Source: Actinomadura luzonensis
Lineage (GTDB): Bacteria; Actinomycetota; Actinomycetes; Streptosporangiales; Streptosporangiaceae
Assembly: GCF_022664455.2 (NCBI RefSeq)
Contig: NZ_JAKRKC020000001.1
Location: 3,725,001-3,789,000, forward strand
DNA: 64,000 bases
Direction of reading: 5' to 3'
Below the pieces are notes generated by a model that made no database searches, was not told the DNA's origin, and was given only the letters and a program-made list of their open reading frames with translations. Positions 43,092 to 49,890 of this stretch are shown piece by piece (positions within the stretch are counted from its first letter, which is position 1; each line of letters opens with the position of its first letter). A program made the position numbers and the translations under genes.

Positions 43092-44351
43092 ATGACCCGC
43101 CCGCATCCTCCGGCCGGCTCCAGCGCCGGCCGTCCCACCTCCGGCGACCACACGCCCGCCGCGGCCGGCCCCGGCACCGAGGGCCGCGCGGAACCCGGCG
43201 CCGCCACCGGTTCCGGTGAGGTGCTCGCCGTCGCTCACCCCGCCTCGGACGACGGCCGCGGCGAGCCCGCCGCCTCCCGGGCGCGGCGCGGCGAGGCCGA
43301 CGCCTTCTTCGGGCGGCCCGGCCGGGCGCTGACGGGGCACCCGTTCGCCTTCGGCTTCACCGCCGCGCTGGGCGTGCTGAGCGCGTGGCTGCTGGTGCAG
43401 GCGCTGGCCGCGTCGGCGTCGGTGCTGATCCTCATCGCGGTCTCGCTGTTCCTCGCCATCGGGCTCAACCCGGCCGTGCGGTGGCTGGAGGAGCGCGGGA
43501 TGTCGCGCCGGTGGGCCATCACCGCGGTGTTCGCCGCCGTGATCGTCTTCTTCGTCGGGTTCGGCGTGGCGGTCGTGCCGCCGCTGGCCACGCAGAGCGC
43601 CGACTTCTTCAGCCAGCTCCCTGCCTACATCGGCCAGCTGCAGAACCATCCGCAGATCCGCGCCCTCGACCAGCAGTACCAGCTCCTCGACCGGCTCCAG
43701 CAGTACCTGCTGAGCGGCGACCTCGGCCGGCAGGTCTTCGGCGGCCTGCTGGGCGCGGCGGGGGTGCTGGTCAGCGCCGTGTTCTCGGCGCTGACGGTGC
43801 TCATCCTGACGCTGTACCTGCTGGCGTCGCTGCGCTCCATCACCGCGCTCGGCTACCGGCTGGTGCCCGCCACCCGCCGCGAGCGGGTGCGGCTGCTGGG
43901 CGACGAGGTCATCAAGCGCATCGGCGGCTACGTGGCGGGCAACCTGCTGATCTCGCTGATCGCGGGCGTCACCACGTTCGTCTTCCTGTGGATCGCCGAC
44001 GTGCCGTACGCGCTGGCGCTGTCCCTCATGGTGGCCATCACCGACCTGATCCCCCTGGTCGGCGCGACGATCGGGGCGGCCGTCGTGACGCTCGTCGGGT
44101 TGTTCGTGTCGGTGCCGACGGGCATCGCCTGCCTGATCTTCTTCATCGTCTACCAGCAGATCGAGAACTACCTGATCGCGCCCCGGGTGATGATGTCCTC
44201 CGTGGAGGTGCCGGCGGCGGCCACGGTCATCGCGGCGCTCATCGGCGGGACGCTGCTCGGCGTCGTCGGGGCGCTGCTCGCGATCCCGATCGCGGCGGCC
44301 ATCCAGCTCGTCCTGCATGAGGTGACGCTGCCCCGCCAGGACCGACATTGA
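43092..44351 (+). CDS. AI-2E family transporter
   Basis: The 419-residue protein has a 90-residue hydrophilic N-terminal extension rich in Gly/Ala/Pro, then about eight helices of the AI-2E (TqsA/PerM) family, with AIGLNPAVRWLEERGMSRRW, DLIPLVGATIGAAVV and YQQIENYLIAPRVM as conserved segments. Members export autoinducer-2 or act in cation/proton exchange; the substrate here is not known. The gene stands alone. Confidence 0.88.
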   Translation: MTRPHPPAGSSAGRPTSGDHTPAAAGPGTEGRAEPGAATGSGEVLAVAHPASDDGRGEPAASRARRGEADAFFGRPGRALTGHPFAFGFTAALGVLSAWLLVQALAASASVLILIAVSLFLAIGLNPAVRWLEERGMSRRWAITAVFAAVIVFFVGFGVAVVPPLATQSADFFSQLPAYIGQLQNHPQIRALDQQYQLLDRLQQYLLSGDLGRQVFGGLLGAAGVLVSAVFSALTVLILTLYLLASLRSITALGYRLVPATRRERVRLLGDEVIKRIGGYVAGNLLISLIAGVTTFVFLWIADVPYALALSLMVAITDLIPLVGATIGAAVVTLVGLFVSVPTGIACLIFFIVYQQIENYLIAPRVMMSSVEVPAAATVIAALIGGTLLGVVGALLAIPIAAAIQLVLHEVTLPRQDRH

Positions 44352-44375
44352 CCACTAAGAGTGATAAAACAGTCA

Positions 44376-44416
44376 CTATGGGTATTCGTGGGATATCGAC
44401 CGCTTACTACCCATAG
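44376..44416 (+). promoter_or_regulatory. Inverted repeat able to hide the ribosome-binding site of the next gene
   Basis: CTATGGGTA (44376-44384) is perfectly complementary to TACCCATAG (44408-44416). The second arm enters the TAGGAG ribosome-binding site of the small secreted protein starting at 44425. If transcription begins upstream of 44376 the hairpin would limit translation; otherwise the repeat may be a protein-binding site. Confidence 0.45.
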
Positions 44417-44424
44417 GAGAAGTC

Positions 44425-44673
44425 ATGCGTCGTTTCCTGCTCGCTCTCGTCGTGGCCGCCGTCGCCGCGCTGCTGGCCCTGCTCGTCCGGCCCGGCGGGG
44501 CCGGCGCCACCCCGATCACCGGCCCCGAGGCCCTGTCCGCCCGGCCCGCCGCCTCCGCCGCCGAGCCCGCCGGCCCCGCGCCGAAGGGGCCCGCCCCGCG
44601 CCGGCCGCCGCTCTGCATCCCGCTGCCCCTCGTACCGCAGCCGCTCTGCCTGCAGCTCCCGCGCACCCGCTGA
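44425..44673 (+). CDS. Small secreted Pro-rich protein
   Basis: The 82-residue product starts at an ATG behind AGGAGA. A signal-like N-terminus (MRRFLLALVVAAVAALLALL, then VRPGGAGATP) is followed by an Ala/Pro-rich stretch and a C-terminus with two Cys (LCIPLPLVPQPLCLQLP). It is of unknown function; the two Cys may form a disulfide. Two hairpins bracket the gene, suggesting a stand-alone unit. Confidence 0.65.
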   Translation: MRRFLLALVVAAVAALLALLVRPGGAGATPITGPEALSARPAASAAEPAGPAPKGPAPRRPPLCIPLPLVPQPLCLQLPRTR

Positions 44674-44693
44674 CCCGCGCGGCTTCCCGTCAG

Positions 44694-44726
44694 CGGCCGG
44701 CGTCAGCGGCCCGCTGACGCCGGCCG
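44694..44726. terminator. Perfect 16-bp-stem hairpin
   Basis: CGGCCGGCGTCAGCGG and its exact complement are separated by one base, 20 bp after the small secreted protein stop. It is the strongest inverted repeat in the window and is a likely terminator despite the lack of a T-run. Confidence 0.7.
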
Positions 44727-45061
44727 CGACCTCCACGTCGCCGGGCACGACGATCCGGGTGTATCGCGGTCGTGGTCGCGGCCGGAAGGACGCGCCTGCC
44801 CGGCGTCCGCGCGAGCCGGAGACGGGACTTCGCCTCGCGCGCCGGGTCGTCGGGATCGTGCCCCCAGGCCCGCCGGCCGCGACCGGCCGCCGTCGGCGAA
44901 CCCGCAAGCCGCAGCCGGCCCGGCCGCATCGCACCCCGGTGGCCGGCGTGGGTCTCCGCCCGGGCGCGCTCGCGACCCCGCGCCTCGACGCGGGCGTTCC
45001 CGACCCGCGGCACCTCCCCTGACCAGGGCCGCGCAGGGGCCGCGTGATCGGGCGGTGCCGT
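44727..45061. other. Non-coding stretch before the second RiPP locus
   Basis: I see no convincing gene here. Open frames exist on both strands but lack ribosome-binding sites and recognisable sequence, and they continue antisense into neighbours. The stretch separates the terminator at 44694 from the 3' end of the SagB-type gene. Confidence 0.5.
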
Positions 45062-46339
45062 TCAGGTGGTGAGGCGGGTGGCGCGGAAGGTGGTGAGGGT
45101 GGCGGGCGGCGAGGCGTCCGCCGGGGCGGGGCCGGGGTGGCCCGCGGCCAGGACGTACAGCGGGGTGCGGGCCGAGTTGTCCAGGCCGAGGCGCTCGGCG
45201 ACGGCGGTGTCGTGGAAAGCGCCGGTCTGCCACGCGCCGAGGCCGAGGGCGGTGGCGGTGAGGGCGAAGGTCTGGCCGAGGTGGCCGGCGTTGAGCAGGC
45301 TGACGCGGTAGCAGCGGGGCGTGCGGTACTTGGCGCGCATGCGTTCGATCACGGCGACCAGGACGATCAGGAAGGCGGCCTGGCCGCCGGTGTCCTGGCC
45401 GGCGCACAGGTGGGCGGCCTCCTCCCGGGTGCAGCCTTCGGCCAGCAGCTCCAGGCTGTGCTCGCGCACGTTGTAGTGGTAGATGCCGGGGGTGACGCCC
45501 TCGACGTTGCGGACGGCCAGGTACGGGTCGAGCTCCTGGCGGGCGCCACCGGCGGGGCTGGTGCGCCGGTACAGGCCGGCGAGCTCCCCGGCGTCGATGT
45601 AGTCGACCGGGGCGAAGCAGGTGTGCAGCAGCGCGGCGAGCGTCGGCAGCGCGACCGGGTCGGCGGTGAAGCCGAAGCAGGTCCTGCGGCCGTGCAGGAC
45701 CTGCCCGTACGGGGTGGCCAGGTCGGCCGGGCGGCGGGGCAGCAGGAGGCGGTCGGCGCCGGGGTGCTCGGTGAAGATGGCCGGCAGTCGCTCGATCCCG
45801 GGCATCGGGGCGTCCACATTGCCGGCGGTGATGGTGTCCTGGGTGGCGTAGTGGAAGAACGGGGCCTCGGGCTCCCAGGAGCGCCACTCATGGGCGACTC
45901 GGGCGTCGGCCTCGGCCTGCGGGCTGTGCTCGGCCAGCAGGAGGTGGTGCCGCCGCAGGACCTCGACGGCCGCGCGGACGGCGTCGCCGGTCAGCGGGCC
46001 TGAAGGCGGGCCGCCCGGAGGGTGCCCGGCGGCGGCCTGGTCGGGGGTGGTCCAGTCGTCGAAGGCGGCGAGCAGGGCGGCGGCGTCGGGCGGCAGGGTG
46101 ACGGGCTCGCCGTCGGGATAGGGATGGGCGACGAAAGCGCCCTGGTGCCAGTAGCAGACCAGGCAGCGGCGGCGGCGCAGCCGGGGGCCGGCTTGCGGCG
46201 GGGCCGGCGAGGGGCGCTCGGGTGCCGGGGGCTCGGATGCCGGGGGCTCGGGTGCCTGGGGCTCGGCGGACGGTCGCGGTGGACGGTCGTGGCGGACGGT
46301 CTCGTCCCGGGGCGGGAAGGGCGTGGCGGAGGGGTTCAT
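45062..46339 (-). CDS. SagB/ThcOx-type flavin oxidoreductase
   Basis: The 425-residue protein starts at an ATG overlapping the Cys-subtilase stop by 4 bp. After a 50-residue Pro/Glu-rich tail, residues 55-150 resemble the N-terminal winged-helix part of ThcOx oxidases (CLVCYWHQGAFVAHPYPDGE, then FDDWTTPDQAA). The nitroreductase-fold FMN domain follows (LHGRRTCFGFTADPVALPTL, RNVEGVTPGIYHYNVREHSL, LNAGHLGQTFALTATALGLG). In cyanobactin and TOMM pathways this family oxidises azolines to azoles. Here the cluster lacks a YcaO enzyme and the predicted core lacks Cys, so its substrate is probably different. Confidence 0.85.
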   Translation of the reverse strand: MNPSATPFPPRDETVRHDRPPRPSAEPQAPEPPASEPPAPERPSPAPPQAGPRLRRRRCLVCYWHQGAFVAHPYPDGEPVTLPPDAAALLAAFDDWTTPDQAAAGHPPGGPPSGPLTGDAVRAAVEVLRRHHLLLAEHSPQAEADARVAHEWRSWEPEAPFFHYATQDTITAGNVDAPMPGIERLPAIFTEHPGADRLLLPRRPADLATPYGQVLHGRRTCFGFTADPVALPTLAALLHTCFAPVDYIDAGELAGLYRRTSPAGGARQELDPYLAVRNVEGVTPGIYHYNVREHSLELLAEGCTREEAAHLCAGQDTGGQAAFLIVLVAVIERMRAKYRTPRCYRVSLLNAGHLGQTFALTATALGLGAWQTGAFHDTAVAERLGLDNSARTPLYVLAAGHPGPAPADASPPATLTTFRATRLTT

Positions 46340-47418
46340 GGGGTGGCCTCGCCTCGGTCGGCGCGTCGCAGGGGTCGGACGGTGAAGGCCGAGGGCGGCG
46401 CGGCCAGGTGGCTCGCCGGAGGTTCGGTGGCGTGCTCGGTGGCGGGCTCGGCGGCGGGCTCGGTGGTGGGCAGGGCGAGGGTGGGGCAGAGGTGGCGGGC
46501 GGCGGCGAGCAGGTCGAGGCGGCCGTTCAGGCAGCGTCCCGGACGGCCGTGGGTCTGCTCGGCGGTGCAGGGGCGGGCGGTGGCCAGCAGCGCGTCGCGG
46601 ACGGCGAGCGCGTCGGGGCGCAGCCCGTGGCGGTGCTGGAGGCTGAGGAGCAGCGCGGCGGCGCCGGTGACCAGGGCGACGGCGACGCAGGTGCCCTTCT
46701 GCGCCTTGACGCCGCCGCCCGGGTGGGCGCCGAGCACGGCCTCGCCGAGGGCGGCCAGGCCGTGGCCGGCGTAGGCGGGACCGTGGTTACTGAAGGCGAA
46801 CATGCTCCCGTCGGCGCGGTGCGCCCCGACGGCCAGCACGCCCGGCAGGTTGGCCGGGGCGACGCTGTGGTGGCCGTAGTCGTTGCCGGCCGGGGCGATG
46901 ATCGGCACACCGGCCGCGATGGTCCGGGCGACGGCCCGTTTGAGGAGGTCGTCGGCGTCGTCGGAGGCGGTGTGGTGGGCGATGGTGGTGCAGATGAGGT
47001 CGGCGCCGGCGTCCAGCAGCTCGTCGAGGGCGCGGGCGGTGTCGATCGGGTCGGGGGACGGCCCGTCGTCGGGATGGTGGTGGCCGACGGCGACGACCCG
47101 GCAGCCGGGCACCAGACCGGGCAGGACGCTGCCGGGCCGGCCCAGCAGCACGCCGGCGGTGAAGGTGCCGTGTTCCTGGGCGGCCGGCCCGTCCGGGCCG
47201 GGCGGCAGCCACCACGGCGAGCGGTGGTCCAGGGCGGCTCCGGCCAGGCTGGGGTGGGCCAGGTCGACGGGGCTGTCGTAGAGGCCGATGGTGACCGACG
47301 GCTCGCCGCGGGTGTGCTCCCACACCTGCGCCACGCCCGGCACCGCCTGCGCGGGCAGCCGGGGCGGGGCGGGGGCCGCCGTCGCGGGCGGGCTGGGGAC
47401 GGACGATGGTGCTGTCAT
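46336..47418 (-). CDS. Subtilase with Cys nucleophile and Pro-to-Ala change (subtiligase-like)
   Basis: The 360-residue S8-fold protein starts at an ATG 7 bp after AGGAGG. Asp48 (IGLYDSPVDLAHPS), His83 (QEHGTFTAG) and oxyanion Asn179 (APAGNDYGHH) are present. The Ser motif GTSxAxPxxAG reads GTCVAVALVTG: Cys244 replaces the catalytic Ser and Ala248 replaces the Pro four residues on. In subtilisin numbering these are S221C and P225A, the pair that converts subtilisin to the peptide ligase subtiligase. The DNA (GGC ACC TGC GTC GCC) is unambiguous and in frame. No signal peptide; a variable Thr/Glu/Pro tail follows. Predicted to ligate or macrocyclise the peptide of this locus. Confidence 0.85.
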   Translation of the reverse strand: MTAPSSVPSPPATAAPAPPRLPAQAVPGVAQVWEHTRGEPSVTIGLYDSPVDLAHPSLAGAALDHRSPWWLPPGPDGPAAQEHGTFTAGVLLGRPGSVLPGLVPGCRVVAVGHHHPDDGPSPDPIDTARALDELLDAGADLICTTIAHHTASDDADDLLKRAVARTIAAGVPIIAPAGNDYGHHSVAPANLPGVLAVGAHRADGSMFAFSNHGPAYAGHGLAALGEAVLGAHPGGGVKAQKGTCVAVALVTGAAALLLSLQHRHGLRPDALAVRDALLATARPCTAEQTHGRPGRCLNGRLDLLAAARHLCPTLALPTTEPAAEPATEHATEPPASHLAAPPSAFTVRPLRRADRGEATP

Positions 47419-47438
47419 CTGCGGGCCTCCTGCGCGGG

Positions 47439-47636
47439 TCAGCCGGCCGAGACGATGAGCTGCTCGTAGCTCGGCAGGCGGTGGGCGGCGGGAGCGTTGA
47501 CGTTGGCGTTGAACAGCAGCCAGGCCCGCACCCGGGCCAGATGCTCGGGGGTGCCCGGCCGGAGGGGGATGGTGCTGGCCGGGTCGATCAGCTGCGGGCG
47601 GCGCACCGGCGGCGACTGCGGCGGGAACGTGCTCAT
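47439..47636 (-). CDS. 65-residue protein between the two subtilases, unknown
   Basis: The product (start MSTFPPQSPPVRRPQLIDPA, end PSYEQLIVSAG) has no recognised domain, no Cys and no membrane segment. A Pro-rich N-terminus leads into a short helix (TPEHLARVRAWLLFNANVNA). It starts 11 bp after the PatG-like gene and ends 20 bp before the Cys-subtilase gene, so it belongs to the operon. It could be a peptide-binding helper or a second precursor; the lack of similarity to the 46-residue peptide argues for a helper. Confidence 0.7.
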   Translation of the reverse strand: MSTFPPQSPPVRRPQLIDPASTIPLRPGTPEHLARVRAWLLFNANVNAPAAHRLPSYEQLIVSAG

Positions 47637-47647
47637 CGCCCCGTTCC

Positions 47648-49534
47648 TCAGGCTTCGGGCCAGGAGCGGACCTGGCCGACGGTGACGGGCAGCACGTCCT
47701 TGACGTCGATGGTGAAGCGGTAGACGCGTTTGGCCCGGCGGCTGTTGTCGGGGTCGAAGAAGCGCAGCTTGACGTCCCAGCAGTCGGAGTCGGGGCGGCC
47801 GTAGGGGCTCTTTTCGACGTCGATGTCCTGCAGCGCCATGCCCCTGCCGAGCGCCTCGGCGAGGGTCTCGCGAGCCTGTACGGCGTTCGTGGCGGCGTAG
47901 TTCAGTGCCCGGTCGCGGCTGGTGGCGCCGAAGTTGCGCAGGTCGTAGTAGATGCGCTGGAGGAAGTCCTTGATCGCGTCGGTCAGGTGGTCGCCGGGGG
48001 CGGCGCCGGGCTGCCCGGCGGCGGGCGTGCAGTGGCCGGCGACGGCGTGCGCCAGACCGGCCGCGGACCAGCCGTACAGGCCGCGGGTCAGGTTGACCTC
48101 GACCACCGGCACGTGCTGGCCGTTGAACAGCCGCACGGTGCGGCCGGACAGGACGCCGGGCACCGAGACGCGGTCCACGAACTCGACGTCGTCCTCGGCC
48201 TTGAGCTGGCGGTCCAGGAACTTGACCAGCCGCTTGAACACGCCGGGCGCGTACCCGCCGACCGGCTCGACGGCGTAGATCGGCGTCAGGTCCAGGTTCA
48301 GCGTCCAGATCAGGGCGCGCGCCTCGGACGGCTCGTCGCGCAGGTAGTCGACCATCTGGCGGGGGTCGTACGGGTTGGCCGGCAGCGGCACGCCGTCGGC
48401 CTCCACGGGCGGCATGAGCTGTTTGAAGGTGTCGCGGCGGGCCTCGGTGCCGAAGTCGTAGCCGAGCGCGCCCAGGGCGTAGGCCAGCCGGACGCCGGGC
48501 GCGGCGGACACGGTGACCTGCTGGGCGGGCCCCGGGGGCGCGGCGCCGGAGCAGGCGGGGCCGCCGGGGTCGCAGGAGGCCACGACGCCCGCGGAGGGCC
48601 CCGCGGAGGATTCGGCGGGAGGCTCCGCGGAGGCGGACGGGACGGTCGCAGGGGTGGGGTGGGTCAGCACGGCGTTCACCGCTTTCGTGATGTCGAGTGT
48701 TCCGTTCAGATGGCGCTCGCAGCCCTCGCCGCCGCCGGAGGAGGAGGAGGAGGGCACGCAGGGGTGGGCGGTGTCCAGCAGCGCCCGGCCGACGGCCGCA
48801 GGGTCGGGCCGGCCGCCGTCCGCCAGTTGCAGGCTGAGCAGGAGCGCGGCCACGCCGGCGACGACCGGCGTGGCGAAGCTGGTGCCGCTCATCCGTGTCG
48901 TGCCGCCGCCGGGGACGGCGACGAGCAGGTCGTGGCCGAGCGCCAGCAGCCCCTGCCGGCGGCTGCCGGTGCCGTGGTTGCTCATCGGCAGCGGCCGGCC
49001 GCTCTCGTCGCAGGCGCCGACCGCGAGGACGCCGTCCAGCGCGGCGGGCACGTGGTCGCACAGGCAGCCGTCGTTGCCGGCCGCGGCGACGACCAGCACG
49101 CCCTGCTCGCGGCACCGGCGGACGGCCCGGGCCAGCACGTCCTCGGCCTCCTCGGCGGCGGCGAGCTGCCCGCCACTGATGTTGATCACGTGCGCGCCGG
49201 CGTCCAGGGCGGTCTCGATGCCGCGGGCCAGCTCCAGCTGGGTGGTGCGGCGGCCGCGGGCGAACGCGGTGACGCCGAGGACCCGGCAGCCGGGGGCCAC
49301 CCCCGGCACCGGGCCGTCGTGCCGCCCGGCCAGCACGCTCGCCACCGCCGTGCCGTGGTCCGCCGCCTCGATGCGCGCGCCCCGCTCACCGGCGGCGAGC
49401 CGGAGCAGGCCACGGGTGAAGGCGGGGTGGCCGGCGTCGATCGCGCCGTCCACGACGGCGACCGTGACGCGGGCGTCGCCGGTGGTGCGCCGCCACAGCT
49501 CCGGCAGCCCGGCCACCGCTCTCAGCTCGCCCAC
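47648..49534 (-). CDS. PatA/PatG-like cyanobactin maturation protease
   Basis: The 628-residue protein starts at a GTG at 49534. Residues 1-255 are an S8 subtilase with an intact triad: Asp29 (VAVVDGAIDAGHP), His60 (ADHGTAVAS), Ser219 (MSGTSFATPVVAG) and oxyanion Asn154. A Cys-spaced linker (CVPSSSSSGGGEGC, then Ser/Ala/Glu repeats) leads to residues 350-628, which match the C-terminal domain of cyanobactin proteases (YALGALGYDFGTEARRDTFK, LIWTLNLDLTPIYAVEPVGG, GVLSGRTVRLFNGQHVPVVE, TRGLYGWS). In cyanobactin pathways PatA cleaves the leader and PatG macrocyclises. With Ser retained, this one is the better candidate for leader cleavage. Confidence 0.9.
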   Translation of the reverse strand: MGELRAVAGLPELWRRTTGDARVTVAVVDGAIDAGHPAFTRGLLRLAAGERGARIEAADHGTAVASVLAGRHDGPVPGVAPGCRVLGVTAFARGRRTTQLELARGIETALDAGAHVINISGGQLAAAEEAEDVLARAVRRCREQGVLVVAAAGNDGCLCDHVPAALDGVLAVGACDESGRPLPMSNHGTGSRRQGLLALGHDLLVAVPGGGTTRMSGTSFATPVVAGVAALLLSLQLADGGRPDPAAVGRALLDTAHPCVPSSSSSGGGEGCERHLNGTLDITKAVNAVLTHPTPATVPSASAEPPAESSAGPSAGVVASCDPGGPACSGAAPPGPAQQVTVSAAPGVRLAYALGALGYDFGTEARRDTFKQLMPPVEADGVPLPANPYDPRQMVDYLRDEPSEARALIWTLNLDLTPIYAVEPVGGYAPGVFKRLVKFLDRQLKAEDDVEFVDRVSVPGVLSGRTVRLFNGQHVPVVEVNLTRGLYGWSAAGLAHAVAGHCTPAAGQPGAAPGDHLTDAIKDFLQRIYYDLRNFGATSRDRALNYAATNAVQARETLAEALGRGMALQDIDVEKSPYGRPDSDCWDVKLRFFDPDNSRRAKRVYRFTIDVKDVLPVTVGQVRSWPEA

Positions 49535-49556
49535 CGTTCACCCGCCTTCCGCCAGG

Positions 49557-49583
49557 GCGGGGGCTCCCGAAGGACGCCCCCGC
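49557..49583 (-). terminator. Hairpin between precursor and protease genes
   Basis: GCGGGGGC (49557-49564) pairs with GCCCCCGC (49576-49583) over an 11-base loop in the 93 bp between precursor stop and protease start. As in the lanthipeptide locus it may favour precursor over enzyme transcript. Confidence 0.5.
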
Positions 49584-49627
49584 GTGAGGTGAGCACCGAG
49601 CCGGCCGATGCTCACGCTGGTCATGGC

Positions 49628-49768
49628 CTACTCGTCGCCCTCGTCGGCGAAGGGGCGCCAGATCCGCCAGTGCTGGGACTGGTGGACGTCGGCGGGGTCG
49701 GCGCAGGCGGCTCCGACGACGGTGCGCTCGACCGGTGTGGCCAGCGGCGGGGTCAGCTTGTCAGACAT
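49628..49768 (-). CDS. Precursor peptide of the cyanobactin-like locus
   Basis: The 46-residue peptide starts at an ATG behind AAGGAACC. The leader part is MSDKLTPPLATPVERTVVGA and on to about residue 32; the C-terminus is QHWRIWRPF followed by the acidic ADEGDE. This mirrors cyanobactin precursors, where a short core is followed by a small acidic follower removed during cyclisation. A core ending in Pro39 or Phe40 (for example HWRIWRP) would suit a PatG-like cyclase. The core has no Cys, Ser or Thr (Cys22 is in the leader), so no azole can form. First gene of the operon. Confidence 0.75.
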   Translation of the reverse strand: MSDKLTPPLATPVERTVVGAACADPADVHQSQHWRIWRPFADEGDE

Positions 49769-49800
49769 GATGGGGTTCCTTCCTGGTTGCGGGGGTCTAC

Positions 49801-49813
49801 GTGATCCGATCAC
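49801..49813. promoter_or_regulatory. Perfect 13-bp palindrome upstream of the precursor
   Basis: GTGATCCGATCAC has 6-base arms and lies 33 bp upstream of the precursor ATG, next to an AT-rich segment (49814-49855) that probably holds the promoter. It is a likely repressor site; no regulator gene is in the operon. Confidence 0.5.
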
Positions 49814-49890
49814 TCTCACTCAAAGTAGTCGAATAATTACTGATTGTGATATGGCGACCGGGTGACAGCCCCCTGGCCGCGCCGTAGTGG

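Noticed and set aside
44407..45013. Minus-strand frames in the gap before the SagB-type gene
   Set aside because: They lack ribosome-binding sites and conserved sequence, and partly read through the 16-bp-stem terminator.
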